A stretch of DNA of 64,000 nt from Streptomyces flaveolus (GCF_014648815.1 NZ_BMRV01000001.1:620001-684000), one strand, 5' to 3'; shown: positions 35,347 to 44,248, numbered from the stretch's first letter. Notes: a model not told the origin generated them from the sequence alone. Numbers and translations: made by a program.

Positions 35347-36251
35347 GCCGCGGCCCACGCCGCCGCGACACGTGCCGCCAGCCGCACGTTGCCGCGCACC
35401 GCCGCCAGATTGGCGCTCAGTGACGCGCCGTCGGTGTGCCGTACCAGGTAGTCCAGCAGGAACGGGGTGACCGCCTGACCTGTGACCCCCTCCTCCTCGC
35501 ACGCGTGCAGCGCGTCGGCGAGCACGCGTGCGTGCAGCACGGGATCGAGCTGCTCCTCCCGGGCAACGGGGTTGGCGACGACGAGCGCCGACTCCGGCCC
35601 GCCGAGCGTGTCCTGCGCGCGCATCACCGCCGCCACCTGCTCCGGGGTGTGCAGCGTCCAGTCCACCGGATGCCCCGAGTCGGACAGGTAGAAGCCGGGG
35701 AAGCGGTCCGTGCCGTACCCGGCCACCGCGACCCCCAGCGTCTCCAGCCGCTGCAGGGTCGCCGGAACGTCGAGGATGGACTTCACGCCCGCGCACACCA
35801 CGGTGATCCGGGTGCGCGCCAGCAGACCGAGGTCGGCCGACTCGTCCTGCGTCACGGTCCACTCCCGGTGCACGCCGCCGAGCCCGCCGGTCGCGAAGAC
35901 GCGCACCCCCGCCCGGGCGGCCAGCAGGGCGGTCGCCGACACGGTGGTCGCCCCGCTGGCCCCGGCGGCCAGAGCGAGCGGCAGATCGCGGTGACCCAGT
36001 TTGCGGATGCCTTCCTCGTTCGCGACCCGCTCCAGCTGCCCCTTGTCCAGGCCGACATGCGGCCGCCCGTCCAGCACGGCGATCGTCGCCGGTACGCCGC
36101 CCTCCTGCCGCACGGCCTCCTCCAGCTCCCGTGCCACCAGCAGGTTCCGCGGGCGCGGCAGCCCGTGCGCGATGATCGTGGACTCCAGGGCCACCACGGG
36201 GCGATGCGCGTCGATCGCCGCCCGCACCTCTTCCGACACCACCAGCATCAC
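35343..36251 (-). CDS. psuG: pseudouridine-5'-phosphate glycosidase
   Basis: 302 residues. Hallmarks of PsuG are VALESTIIAHGLPRPRNL near the N-terminus, GGVPATIAVLDGRPHVGL, ARTRITVVCAGVKSILDVPATLQRLETLGVAVAGYGTDRFPGFYLSDSG and the C-terminal SLSANLAAVRGNVRLAARVAAA. The enzyme is a Mn2+-dependent lyase cleaving the C-C glycosidic bond of pseudouridine-5'-phosphate. A GTG at 36251 and an ATG at 36248 are adjacent; GGGGAGG lies eight bases before the GTG. The adjacent psuK completes the pathway. Confidence 0.95.
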   Translation of the reverse strand: MMLVVSEEVRAAIDAHRPVVALESTIIAHGLPRPRNLLVARELEEAVRQEGGVPATIAVLDGRPHVGLDKGQLERVANEEGIRKLGHRDLPLALAAGASGATTVSATALLAARAGVRVFATGGLGGVHREWTVTQDESADLGLLARTRITVVCAGVKSILDVPATLQRLETLGVAVAGYGTDRFPGFYLSDSGHPVDWTLHTPEQVAAVMRAQDTLGGPESALVVANPVAREEQLDPVLHARVLADALHACEEEGVTGQAVTPFLLDYLVRHTDGASLSANLAAVRGNVRLAARVAAAWAAA

Positions 36252-36335
36252 GCGCCTGCCTCCCCAGTCCGTCGGTTCTCCCTCATCTCTGGCGGTCGGG
36301 AGACCCGGTCAAACCACGGAGCGCGAAGGCTCGGG

Positions 36336-36890
36336 TCAGAACAGCGGCTCGGGCAGCACACCCTCCAGCGCGAGCAGCCGTCGCTTGGTGTCCACGCCGC
36401 CGCCGAACCCGCCGATGCCGCCGTCGCTCTCCACGACCCGGTGACACGGCACGACGACCGGCAGCGGGTTGGCCCCCATCGCCGTGCCCACCGCCTGGGC
36501 GGCCCCGGGCTGGCCCACCCGCCCGGCCAGATCGCCGTAGCCGACGACCGAGCCGTAGGGCACACCGGACGCCAGCTCCCGCAGCACCTGCCGGTTGAAG
36601 CCCGATATCAGCGACCAGTCCAGCGGCAGGTCGAAGTCGTGCCGCTCGCCCGCGAAGTACGCCTCCACCTGCCGTATCGCCTCGGCCAGCAGCGGGGAGC
36701 CGGGCGCCTCGACGGGCCGGGTGCCCAGCCGGGACGCGAGCCGTTCCAGTGCCCGGTCGCGCACGGCGTCCGTGGCGTGGAACACGACGTTGACCAGACC
36801 GTCGCCGGTCGCGGCCAGCAGCAGCGGGCCGATGCCGGTGCCGACCACGGCCCACACCACCTGCTGCTCGTACTGCCCATGGCTGTCCAT
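36336..36890 (-). CDS. ogt: methylated-DNA--protein-cysteine methyltransferase
   Basis: 184 residues; suicidal repair of O6-alkylguanine and O4-alkylthymine in DNA. The active-site Cys lies in VVVPCHRVVESDGGIGGF, preceded by the DNA-binding helix region YGSVVGYGDLAGRVGQPGAAQAVGTAMGANPLP. The N-terminal domain is the short Ogt type without Ada Cys motifs. The promoter just upstream is a DNA-damage type (TTGTCGGTG-N8-TACGGT) whose -10 ends six bases before the ATG, so the mRNA should be leaderless. Confidence 0.95.
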   Translation of the reverse strand: MDSHGQYEQQVVWAVVGTGIGPLLLAATGDGLVNVVFHATDAVRDRALERLASRLGTRPVEAPGSPLLAEAIRQVEAYFAGERHDFDLPLDWSLISGFNRQVLRELASGVPYGSVVGYGDLAGRVGQPGAAQAVGTAMGANPLPVVVPCHRVVESDGGIGGFGGGVDTKRRLLALEGVLPEPLF

Positions 36891-36896
36891 GCGCCC

Positions 36897-36919
36897 ACCG
36901 TACGGCCCGCCACCGACAA
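36897..36919 (-). promoter_or_regulatory. RecA-NDp/PafBC-type damage promoter of ogt
   Basis: On the minus strand TTGTCGGTG (36919-36911), 8 bases, then TACGGT (36902-36897). This matches the RecA/LexA-independent damage promoter pattern TTGTCRGTG-N8-TANNNT exactly. The ogt ATG follows after six bases. Confidence 0.8.
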
Positions 36920-36967
36920 CGCCCGGGGCGGCGGACGCGGGCGCCCGCCGCCCCGGGCGTCGTGGGA

Positions 36968-37858
36968 TCACAGACCGGAGGGGTCCGCCGCTTCGCCCAC
37001 CGCGTCCCGGATCACGTCGGGCTTGTTGGTGATGATGCCGTCCACCTCGTACCCGGCGACCCGCCGGGCGGTGGCCGGGTCGTCCACCGTCCAGGTGAAG
37101 ACCTCCATGGTCCTGCCGTGCGGTCCGGTGAAGGTGTGGACGGTGGCGACGTAGCTCAGGGAGATCGAGCCGTGGGAGGGGTTGATCTGGTCGGTGAACT
37201 TCGCGTACTCGGGCAGGTCCGCCACGGCCGGGGTGCCCAGGAACCCGGTCTTGACGGCAGGCTTGAGGTCGTGGACGGTCCGGATGCTGTCCGCGTCGAA
37301 GCTCTGCACGATCAGCCGGCCGGCCACGTGCCGCCGGTCGAGCCAGCCCTCGTTGGCGAGGACCTTGAGGGTCTGCCGCTCGATCCCCGGGTAGAGCCCG
37401 GGGTTCTTGAGCTCCAGCAGCAGCTTCTGGTGGTGGAGATCCACACGGTGCACGTACTGTTCCAGCGTCGGCACGCGTGCGCCCGCGTACTCGGCGCCGA
37501 ACCAGCTCCCCGCGTCCAGCCGTGCGATCTCGGCGGCGGTGAAGTCCTTCACCTTCCACGGCGCGCGGTCGGGGAAGACCTCCTCGACGTCGGTGGTGCG
37601 CTGCAGGCTCTCGTCGTGCAGGACGACGAGCTCGCCGTCCTTGGTGCGCTGAACGTCGTTCTCCACCCAGCGGATGCCCAGCTCGGCCGCCTTGTCGACG
37701 GCGGCCAGCGTGTTCTCCGGCGCGTAGGCGGAGGCGCCCCGGTGGGCGACGACCGTCGGCGCGTCGCCGCTGTCCAGGGTGTCTGCGTGTGAACCGGGAG
37801 CCATGAGGACGACCCCCACGAGCGCGGTGGTCAGAACGGCAAGTGCGCGCGCGTGCAT
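36968..37858 (-). CDS. secreted glycerophosphodiester phosphodiesterase
   Basis: 296 residues. N-terminal signal peptide (residues 1-29, HARALAVLTTALVGVVLMAPGSHA), then the GDPD TIM-barrel: VVAHRGASAYAPENTLAAVDKAAELGIRWVENDVQRTKDGELVVLHDESLQRTTD, with catalytic His pair and Glu/Asp metal ligands. It hydrolyses deacylated phospholipid head-group diesters to glycerol-3-phosphate outside the cell. The ATG at 37858 has CGAGGAG five bases upstream. The region before it toward the MHYT gene (278 bases) holds a small dyad. Confidence 0.93.
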   Translation of the reverse strand: MHARALAVLTTALVGVVLMAPGSHADTLDSGDAPTVVAHRGASAYAPENTLAAVDKAAELGIRWVENDVQRTKDGELVVLHDESLQRTTDVEEVFPDRAPWKVKDFTAAEIARLDAGSWFGAEYAGARVPTLEQYVHRVDLHHQKLLLELKNPGLYPGIERQTLKVLANEGWLDRRHVAGRLIVQSFDADSIRTVHDLKPAVKTGFLGTPAVADLPEYAKFTDQINPSHGSISLSYVATVHTFTGPHGRTMEVFTWTVDDPATARRVAGYEVDGIITNKPDVIRDAVGEAADPSGL

Positions 37859-37949
37859 GCGTACTCCTCGCGTCGAGCGTTCACGGACAGCACCACTGTG
37901 ACAGCAGAGAGTCAACGAGAGATGGGTGCAGAATGGCCACAGGCTGAAT

Positions 37950-37965
37950 GGAGTTGCTCAACTCC
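37950..37965. repeat. short perfect dyad between GDPD and MHYT genes
   Basis: GGAGTTG-CT-CAACTCC, two seven-base arms separated by two bases, in the 278-base divergent intergenic region. It could be an operator site. I see no convincing promoter around it. Confidence 0.35.
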
Positions 37966-38136
37966 GCTCACCGGGGCCGCACAACTGGGGCAAGGCCGTG
38001 ATTCTTTGCCGGAGAATCGTTCGACCATTCCGGTGGGAGTCATACTCTCTGCCTCGGCCCTGATCGTTCGCACGGTCCTGGGAAGGGCGCACATCAGGGC
38101 ATTCCGGGACGTAAACGGGCGGAAGGGCAGCCGCAC

Positions 38137-39015
38137 ATGCAAGGCACGGTCGACGGTTTCAGTTACGGACTCGTCACACCGCTGGTGGCCTACCTCATGG
38201 CCTGCCTGGGCGGGGCCCTCGGCCTGCGCTGCACCACCAGGTCGATGCTGGTCACCCGGTCCTGGCGCCCCGCCTGGCTCGCCCTCGGATCGGCGGCGAT
38301 CGGCTCCGGGATATGGACCATGCACTTCATCGCGATGATGGGGTTCACGATCGAGCACACGCCGATCCGCTACGACTGGGCGATGACGTTCGCGAGCCTG
38401 GCCGTCGCCATCGTCATGGTGGGCGTGGGCATCTTCATAGTCGGCTACCGGGGCGCACGGGGAACGGCCCTGTTCACCGGAGGCACGATCACCGGCCTAG
38501 GTGTCGCCTCGATGCACTACCTGGGAATGGCCGGTATGCGGCTGGACGGGCAGCTGGAGTACGACACGTTCACCGTGGCCGCGTCCGTCGCCATAGCCAT
38601 GGCCGCCGCCACCGCGGCCCTGTGGGCGGCCGGGCAGGTCCGGGGGTTCCTCTGGAGCCTGGGCGCGAGCCTCGTGATGGGACTCGCCGTCACCGGCATG
38701 CACTACACCGGCATGGCCGCGCTCGACGTCCATCTGCACGGCACGTCCGACCCCGCCTCGGGCGGCTCACCGGCCGAGCTGCTCGCCCCCATGCTGATCG
38801 GCCCCCTCGCCTTCCTCCTTCTCGCCGGCGTCGTGGTGCTGTTCGACCCGCTGATGGTCATGGGGCGCCCGGCCGGAGTGCCCGTCGAGCGCAAGCCGGG
38901 CGTCCCCGCCCACGGCGAGTTCCCGCCGAGGGCTCACCGCCCGGTGCACCACCCCGCGCACCACACGCCCCGCCGCCTCGCCCACCGGCGCCCCCGCACC
39001 CCGCAGAACCGCTGA
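38137..39015 (+). CDS. MHYT-domain integral membrane protein
   Basis: 292 residues with seven or eight membrane segments. Three MHYT-type motifs are visible: [23 protein letters not shown] and [11 protein letters not shown], in repeated two-helix units. The MHYT domain is thought to sense a diatomic gas or bind copper via its Met/His residues; here there is no attached GGDEF, EAL or kinase domain, so output is unclear. The C-terminal 50 residues are basic and His/Pro-rich ([20 protein letters not shown]). It ends 40 bases before uvrB. Confidence 0.92.
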   Translation: MQGTVDGFSYGLVTPLVAYLMACLGGALGLRCTTRSMLVTRSWRPAWLALGSAAIGSGIWTMHFIAMMGFTIEHTPIRYDWAMTFASLAVAIVMVGVGIFIVGYRGARGTALFTGGTITGLGVASMHYLGMAGMRLDGQLEYDTFTVAASVAIAMAAATAALWAAGQVRGFLWSLGASLVMGLAVTGMHYTGMAALDVHLHGTSDPASGGSPAELLAPMLIGPLAFLLLAGVVVLFDPLMVMGRPAGVPVERKPGVPAHGEFPPRAHRPVHHPAHHTPRRLAHRRPRTPQNR

Positions 39016-39025
39016 TCCGGACCGG

Positions 39026-39048
39026 TTGTCAGTGCGGGGTCGTACGGT
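39026..39048 (+). promoter_or_regulatory. RecA-NDp/PafBC-type damage promoter of uvrB
   Basis: TTGTCAGTG (39026-39034), 8 bases, TACGGT (39043-39048). The -10 ends seven bases before the uvrB ATG at 39056, predicting a leaderless mRNA. The element matches TTGTCRGTG-N8-TANNNT. Confidence 0.8.
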
Positions 39049-39055
39049 GGATCCC

Positions 39056-41194
39056 ATGCGGCCCGTTTCCCAGATCGAACGCACGGTGGCGCCCTTCGAG
39101 GTCGTCAGCCCCTACCAGCCCAGCGGCGACCAGCCCACGGCCATCGCCGACCTCGCCCGGCGCATCGAAGCAGGCGAGAAGGACGTCGTCCTGCTCGGCG
39201 CGACCGGCACCGGCAAGTCCGCCACCACCGCGTGGATGATCGAGAAGCTCCAGCGCCCCACCCTCGTGATGGCGCCGAACAAGACCCTGGCCGCCCAGCT
39301 GGCGAACGAGTTCCGGGAGCTGCTGCCGAACAACGCCGTCGAGTACTTCGTCTCGTACTACGACTACTACCAGCCCGAGGCCTACGTCCCGCAGTCGGAC
39401 ACCTACATCGAGAAGGACTCCTCGATCAACGAGGAGGTGGAGCGCCTGCGCCACTCGGCGACCAACTCGCTGCTCACCCGCCGCGACGTCGTCGTGGTCG
39501 CCTCCGTCTCCTGTATCTACGGTCTCGGCACCCCGCAGGAGTACGTCGACCGCATGGTCCCCCTCCGCGTCGGCGACGAGCACGACCGGGACGAGCTGCT
39601 GCGCCGTTTCGTGGACATTCAGTACACGCGCAACGACATGGCCTTCGCCCGGGGCACCTTCCGGGTGCGCGGAGACACCATCGAGATCTTCCCGGTCTAC
39701 GAGGAGCTCGCCGTCCGCATCGAGATGTTCGGCGACGAGATCGAGGCCCTCTCCACGCTCCACCCGGTCACCGGCGAGATCATCAGCGACGACCAGCAGC
39801 TGTACGTCTTCCCGGCCTCCCACTACGTCGCGGGCCCCGAGCGCCTGGAGCGGGCGGTCAACGACATCGAGAAGGAACTGGCCGAGCGCCTGACCGAACT
39901 GGAGAAGCAGGGCAAGCTCCTGGAGGCCCAGCGTCTGCGGATGCGCACGACGTACGACCTCGAGATGCTCCGCCAGATCGGCAGCTGCTCCGGTGTCGAG
40001 AACTACTCGATGCACTTCGACGGCCGCTCGCCCGGCTCCCCGCCCAACACGCTGCTGGACTACTTCCCGGACGACTTCCTGCTCGTCATCGACGAGTCGC
40101 ACGTCACCGTGCCGCAGATCGGTGCCATGTACGAGGGCGACGCCTCCCGCAAGCGCACCCTGGTCGACCACGGTTTCCGGCTGCCCTCCGCGCTCGACAA
40201 CCGCCCGCTGAAGTGGGAGGAGTTCCAGGAGCGCATCGGGCAGACCGTGTATCTGTCGGCGACCCCCGGCGCCTACGAGCTCTCCCGCTCGGACGGCGCC
40301 GTCGAGCAGATCATCCGGCCCACCGGCCTCATCGACCCGGAGGTCGTCGTCAAGCCCACCGAGGGGCAGATCGACGACCTGGTGCACGAGATCCGCAAGC
40401 GGACCGAGAAGGACGAGCGCGTCCTCGTCACCACGCTCACCAAGAAGATGGCCGAGGACCTCACCGACTACTTCCTGGAGCTCGGCATCCAGGTCCGCTA
40501 TCTGCACAGCGACGTCGACACGCTGCGCCGCGTGGAACTGCTGCGCGAGCTGCGCGCCGGCGAGTACGACGTCCTGGTCGGCATCAACCTCCTGCGCGAG
40601 GGCCTCGACCTGCCCGAGGTCTCCCTGGTGGCCATCCTCGACGCCGACAAGGAGGGCTTCCTGCGCTCCGGCACCTCCCTGATCCAGACCATCGGCCGCG
40701 CGGCGCGCAATGTCTCCGGCCAGGTCCACATGTACGCCGACAAGATCACCCCGGCGATGGAGAAGGCCATCGACGAGACCAACCGCCGCCGGGAGAAGCA
40801 GGTCGCCTACAACAAGGCGAACGGCATCGATCCGCAGCCCCTCCGCAAGAAGATCAACGACATCGTCGCGCAGATCGCCCGCGAGGACGTCGACACCGAG
40901 CAGCTCCTCGGCTCGGGCTACCGCCAGACGAAGGACGGCAAGGGCGCCAAGGCCCCCGTGCCCGCCCTCGGCGGCAAGACGGCGGCCGGTGCCAAGGCGG
41001 CCAAGGGCAGGAAGACGGAGACGGTGCCCACCGACCGCCCCGCGGCGGAGCTCGCCGAGCAGATCGAGGACCTCACCACCCGCATGCGGGCCGCCGCCGC
41101 GGACCTCCAGTTCGAGATCGCCGCCCGACTGCGCGACGAGGTCTCCGAGATGAAGAAGGAACTGCGCCAGATGAAGGAGGCGGGCCTGGCCTGA
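39056..41194 (+). CDS. uvrB: excinuclease ABC subunit B
   Basis: 712 residues; the damage-verifying helicase of nucleotide excision repair, loaded by UvrA and then bound by UvrC. Walker [16 protein letters not shown], beta-hairpin [18 protein letters not shown], motif [15 protein letters not shown], helicase motifs [17 protein letters not shown] and [10 protein letters not shown], and the C-terminal UVR domain ([22 protein letters not shown]) that contacts UvrC. An Ala/Lys-rich insert ([15 protein letters not shown]) lies before the UVR domain. Preceded by a damage-inducible promoter; leaderless start. Confidence 0.98.
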   Translation: MRPVSQIERTVAPFEVVSPYQPSGDQPTAIADLARRIEAGEKDVVLLGATGTGKSATTAWMIEKLQRPTLVMAPNKTLAAQLANEFRELLPNNAVEYFVSYYDYYQPEAYVPQSDTYIEKDSSINEEVERLRHSATNSLLTRRDVVVVASVSCIYGLGTPQEYVDRMVPLRVGDEHDRDELLRRFVDIQYTRNDMAFARGTFRVRGDTIEIFPVYEELAVRIEMFGDEIEALSTLHPVTGEIISDDQQLYVFPASHYVAGPERLERAVNDIEKELAERLTELEKQGKLLEAQRLRMRTTYDLEMLRQIGSCSGVENYSMHFDGRSPGSPPNTLLDYFPDDFLLVIDESHVTVPQIGAMYEGDASRKRTLVDHGFRLPSALDNRPLKWEEFQERIGQTVYLSATPGAYELSRSDGAVEQIIRPTGLIDPEVVVKPTEGQIDDLVHEIRKRTEKDERVLVTTLTKKMAEDLTDYFLELGIQVRYLHSDVDTLRRVELLRELRAGEYDVLVGINLLREGLDLPEVSLVAILDADKEGFLRSGTSLIQTIGRAARNVSGQVHMYADKITPAMEKAIDETNRRREKQVAYNKANGIDPQPLRKKINDIVAQIAREDVDTEQLLGSGYRQTKDGKGAKAPVPALGGKTAAGAKAAKGRKTETVPTDRPAAELAEQIEDLTTRMRAAAADLQFEIAARLRDEVSEMKKELRQMKEAGLA

Positions 41195-41254
41195 CGGCCG
41201 TCCGGCACGCGGTGTGTTGCAAGACCGACACAAAGTGCGGACCTGGGTACGGCA

Positions 41255-41277
41255 CTGTCGGTGGCTCTGCGTAGGGT
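41255..41277 (+). promoter_or_regulatory. RecA-NDp/PafBC-type damage promoter of terD
   Basis: CTGTCGGTG (41255-41263), 8 bases, TAGGGT (41272-41277); differs from TTGTCRGTG-N8-TANNNT at one outer base. Predicts a leader of about 50 bases before the GTG start of the TerD gene. Confidence 0.7.
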
Positions 41278-41335
41278 TCTGGTCAACCGCGGGCGCCGCG
41301 GCAACAGGGGACAGTTCGTAGAGGGGAATCAGCGC

Positions 41336-41914
41336 GTGACCGTCAACATGACCAAGGGTCAGGCCATCAGTCTGCAGAAGAGCGACGGCGGCAGCCTGAC
41401 GTCGGTGCGCATGGGTCTCGGCTGGCAGGCAGCTCCCCGGCGCGGCCTGTTCGGCTCGCGCACCCGGGAGATCGACCTCGACGCCTCCGCCGTCCTGTTC
41501 GCCGACAAGCAGCCGGTCGACGTCGTCTTCTTCCGCCACCTGGTGAGCGACGACGGCTCGGTGCGCCACACCGGGGACAACCTGGTCGGCGGTGTCGGCC
41601 AGGGCGGCGACGACGAGGCGATCCTCGTCGACCTGCAGCGCGTCCCGGTCCACATCGACCAGATCGTCTTCACCGTGAACTCCTTCACGGGCCAGACGTT
41701 CCAGGAGGTGCAGAACGCGTTCTGCCGCCTGGTGGACGAGACCAACGGCCAGGAGCTCGCCCGTTACACGCTGGCCGGCGGCGGCGCCTTCACGGCCCAG
41801 ATCATGGCCAAGGTGCACCGGGTGGGACAGGGCTGGTCGATGACCGCCCTCGGCTCCCCGGCCAACGGCCGCACCTTCCAGGACCTGATGCCGGCGATCC
41901 TGCCGGTCCTGTAG
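41336..41914 (+). CDS. TerD family protein
   Basis: 192 residues. The TerD/CABP fold: KGQAISLQKSDGGSLTSVRMGLGWQ, DASAVLFADKQPVDVVFFRHLVSDDGSVRHTGDNLVGGVGQGGDDEAILVDLQRVPVHIDQIVFTVNSFTGQTFQEVQNAF, with the acidic Ca2+-binding residues in the DDGSVRHTGDN and GGDDEAI loops. The family is linked to tellurite, phage and general stress resistance. GTG start with GAGGGG nine bases upstream; the M at residue 5 is also possible. It precedes a second, larger TerD-type gene and has a damage-type promoter. Confidence 0.93.
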   Translation: MTVNMTKGQAISLQKSDGGSLTSVRMGLGWQAAPRRGLFGSRTREIDLDASAVLFADKQPVDVVFFRHLVSDDGSVRHTGDNLVGGVGQGGDDEAILVDLQRVPVHIDQIVFTVNSFTGQTFQEVQNAFCRLVDETNGQELARYTLAGGGAFTAQIMAKVHRVGQGWSMTALGSPANGRTFQDLMPAILPVL

Positions 41915-42007
41915 GGCGGAACACCGACCCGGCCCGTTCCGCCAGGGACGGGCGGGCGGTTCAGCACACATCACGAGTGGCGCACGGGTGACACAGGGGG
42001 AAAGACG

Positions 42008-43963
42008 ATGACGGCCGAGCTGGTACGGGGGCAGAACCACCCGCTTCCCCAGGCCCGTCTGGAGATCCGGGTCTCGGTCGGCACGCCGGTGGTGGCCGCG
42101 GCCACGCTCGGCGACGAGAACGGGACGGTCCACGGGGCCGAGTGGGTGGCCCATCCGGGCACGCCCGCGCTGCCCGGACTGGAGGTCTCCCGGCAGGCAG
42201 CCGCCGACCACCGGCTCGCGGTGGACCTGGACGCCGTTCCGGACGCCGTGCACCGGGTCAGTGTGCTGCTCGCCCTGGCCGCGGCAGACACGGCGGGCCC
42301 GTTCCGCTTCGGCGCCGTCGCCGCGCCCTTCGTCGCCGTCACCGGCCTCGACGGCACCGAGGTCGTCAGCTACACCATCACCGGCCTGGAGGCCGAGTCG
42401 GCCGTCGTCGCGCTGGAGCTCTACCGCCGGCAGGGCGCCTGGAAGGTACGGGCCGTCGGCCAGGGCTACGCGGGCGGTCTCGCCGAACTCCTCGCCGACC
42501 AGGGCCTGCCGCAGGCCCACCGGCTCGCCGGTACGGTCCAGGAGGCGGTGGCCGGCGGCCTGGCCCGCTCGGTCCCGGCCCCCTCGCCGCATACGGCGGA
42601 CGGCGACCGTGCCCGGCAGACCGCCGCCCCGGCGCTCGGACCGGACCACGGAGCGGGCGCGCCCCAGGGCACGCCCGGCCCCGTACCGGCGGCGTCCCCG
42701 TACGACCCCCAGGGCGCCGGCGGCCCGCAGACGCCCGGCGGCCCGATCGACTACAGCCACCCGCGCCGGCAGCACGCGGCGCCGCCCGCGCCCGCGCCGA
42801 CCGCGCCCCCGGCCGCACCCGGTCAGCCCGCACAGCCCGTCGCGGGCGATGCCACCGGCTGGTCGATGGACGAGCGGCTGTACAACCAGGTGTGGGGCAT
42901 GTTCGAGGACCTGGCCCGCACCGCGGCCGCGTACCGCAGCGCCGTCGACTTCGCCGAGTCGCGCATGGAGAAGGAGATCGACCAGGCCCTGTCCGACCCG
43001 CGCAGCCGGATCGGCGGGCAGGGCGACGCCGCGCGCGAGGCCGCCCGCGCCCGCCACGCTCAGCTCGTGGCCCAGGCCAGAGAAGCCCTCGACCGGGACG
43101 TCGCCCAGCTCGCCGCCGAGGCGGCGGTCGTCGAGCCCGCCCTGCCGGCGGCCTACGCGCGCTGGGACAACCCCGTCTGGCACGCCTATCGCGTGCCCAT
43201 GGAGATCCCCATGGCGGTGCGCCTGGGCGACCTCCGTCTGCCCGAGGCCGACCGGATACGCATACCGATGCTCGTCCGGCTCCCGCTGGAGCGCGGCCTG
43301 TGGATCGACAGCGGGCGTTCCGGCTCGCTCGACGGTTCGTTCGCCGACTCCCACGAGATGGGTCGCCTGGCCCTGGAGACGGCGGTCGCGCACGCGGCCC
43401 GGTTGCTCGCCGTCTACCCGGCGGGCGAGTTCACCGTCCACGTCATCGACCCGGCCGGAGCGGGGACGCAGGCCCTGGCACCGCTGGTGCAGAGCGGAGT
43501 GCTCGCCGCCCCGCCGGCCCTCGGCGCCGCGGGGACGGCCGACGTGCTCGCCCGGCTCACCCAGCGCGTCGACCTGGTGCAGATGGCGCTGCGGGGAGGC
43601 GCCGCCGACGCGCTGCCGCCCGGTCTCGACACGTCCCAGCAGCTCCTGATCGTCAACGACTTCCCGCACGGCTTCGACGACCGGGCCGTGAACCAGCTGC
43701 GCTACCTCGCGGACGAGGGCCCGGCGGTCGGTGTGCACCTGATGCTGGTCGCCGACCGCGAGGAGTCCGCGGGTTACGGACCACTGCTCGACCCACTGTG
43801 GCGTTCGCTGCTGCGCCTGACCCCGGTGGCCGACGACCATCTGGCCGACCCGTGGGTCGGCCACGCCTGGACGTACGAGCCCTCGCTCGTGCCGTCCGGC
43901 AGCCAGGTGCTGCAACAGGTGCTCACCGCGGTCGCCGCGGCCCGTCACTCGTGGAACCGGTGA
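42008..43963 (+). CDS. TerD domain fused to a degenerate FtsK-like C-terminal region
   Basis: 651 residues. Residues 1-180 are a TerD domain, more divergent than the previous gene (LVRGQNHPLPQARLEIRVSVGTPV and a DENGTVHGAEWV loop). A low-complexity Pro/Ala linker (about 190-290) leads to a helical segment and then a region like an FtsK/SpoIIIE motor: IPMLVRLPLERGLWIDSG, GEFTVHVIDPAGAG and QQLLIVNDFPHGFDDRAVNQLRYLADEGPAVGVHLMLVADRE. I find no Walker A (GxxGxGKS/T), so ATPase activity is doubtful. Ribosome site GGGGGAAAG before ATG. Probably in one operon with the TerD gene. Confidence 0.88.
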   Translation: MTAELVRGQNHPLPQARLEIRVSVGTPVVAAATLGDENGTVHGAEWVAHPGTPALPGLEVSRQAAADHRLAVDLDAVPDAVHRVSVLLALAAADTAGPFRFGAVAAPFVAVTGLDGTEVVSYTITGLEAESAVVALELYRRQGAWKVRAVGQGYAGGLAELLADQGLPQAHRLAGTVQEAVAGGLARSVPAPSPHTADGDRARQTAAPALGPDHGAGAPQGTPGPVPAASPYDPQGAGGPQTPGGPIDYSHPRRQHAAPPAPAPTAPPAAPGQPAQPVAGDATGWSMDERLYNQVWGMFEDLARTAAAYRSAVDFAESRMEKEIDQALSDPRSRIGGQGDAAREAARARHAQLVAQAREALDRDVAQLAAEAAVVEPALPAAYARWDNPVWHAYRVPMEIPMAVRLGDLRLPEADRIRIPMLVRLPLERGLWIDSGRSGSLDGSFADSHEMGRLALETAVAHAARLLAVYPAGEFTVHVIDPAGAGTQALAPLVQSGVLAAPPALGAAGTADVLARLTQRVDLVQMALRGGAADALPPGLDTSQQLLIVNDFPHGFDDRAVNQLRYLADEGPAVGVHLMLVADREESAGYGPLLDPLWRSLLRLTPVADDHLADPWVGHAWTYEPSLVPSGSQVLQQVLTAVAAARHSWNR

Positions 43964-44033
43964 GCCAAAGCTCGCACCAAGTCCTTGTAAAGCCATGCTG
44001 ACCTGGCATTTTGGCTTCTCCTTTACCCTTCTC

Positions 44034-44063
44034 TTTACCTTTCCTTGGTGATTGGGGTACTGT
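44034..44063 (+). promoter_or_regulatory. possible promoter of the terC riboswitch transcript
   Basis: TTTACC (44034-44039), 18-base spacer, TACTGT (44058-44063) in an AT-rich stretch that is unusual for this window. It would start the transcript near 44070, exactly where the riboswitch P1 helix begins. The -35 is weak, so the call is tentative. Confidence 0.4.
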
Positions 44064-44069
44064 TTTTCG

Positions 44070-44243
44070 TACGGAGGGGAGTACTCCCTGCCAACTGCGG
44101 CGTACCCGTCAATACGGATCAGGCCAGATCCCGGGGCGTCGGCCCGTGGGCTCCGGACGCGCTTCGCGCACCGGAAGTCCGGGGTGGAAGAGACCTCCGG
44201 CAGCGACGACGCTGACATCTGCCGTGTGACGTACTGCCGGAGG
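44070..44243 (+). ncRNA. yybP-ykoY-type (Mn2+) riboswitch and terC ribosome-site switch
   Basis: Conserved elements in order: GGGGAGTA (44076-44083) just after the 5' P1 strand GGAGG (44073-44077), CGTCAATACGG (44107-44117) and AGACCTCC (44191-44198), whose CCTCC closes P1. These are the diagnostic motifs of the yybP-ykoY family, which senses Mn2+ and is known upstream of TerC-family manganese exporters. Downstream, CCTCCGGCAG (44194-44203) is perfectly complementary to CTGCCGGAGG (44234-44243), which contains the terC ribosome site. P1 formation and ribosome-site sequestration are mutually exclusive, so metal binding should open translation. Confidence 0.85.
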
Positions 44244-44248
44244 CGTAA

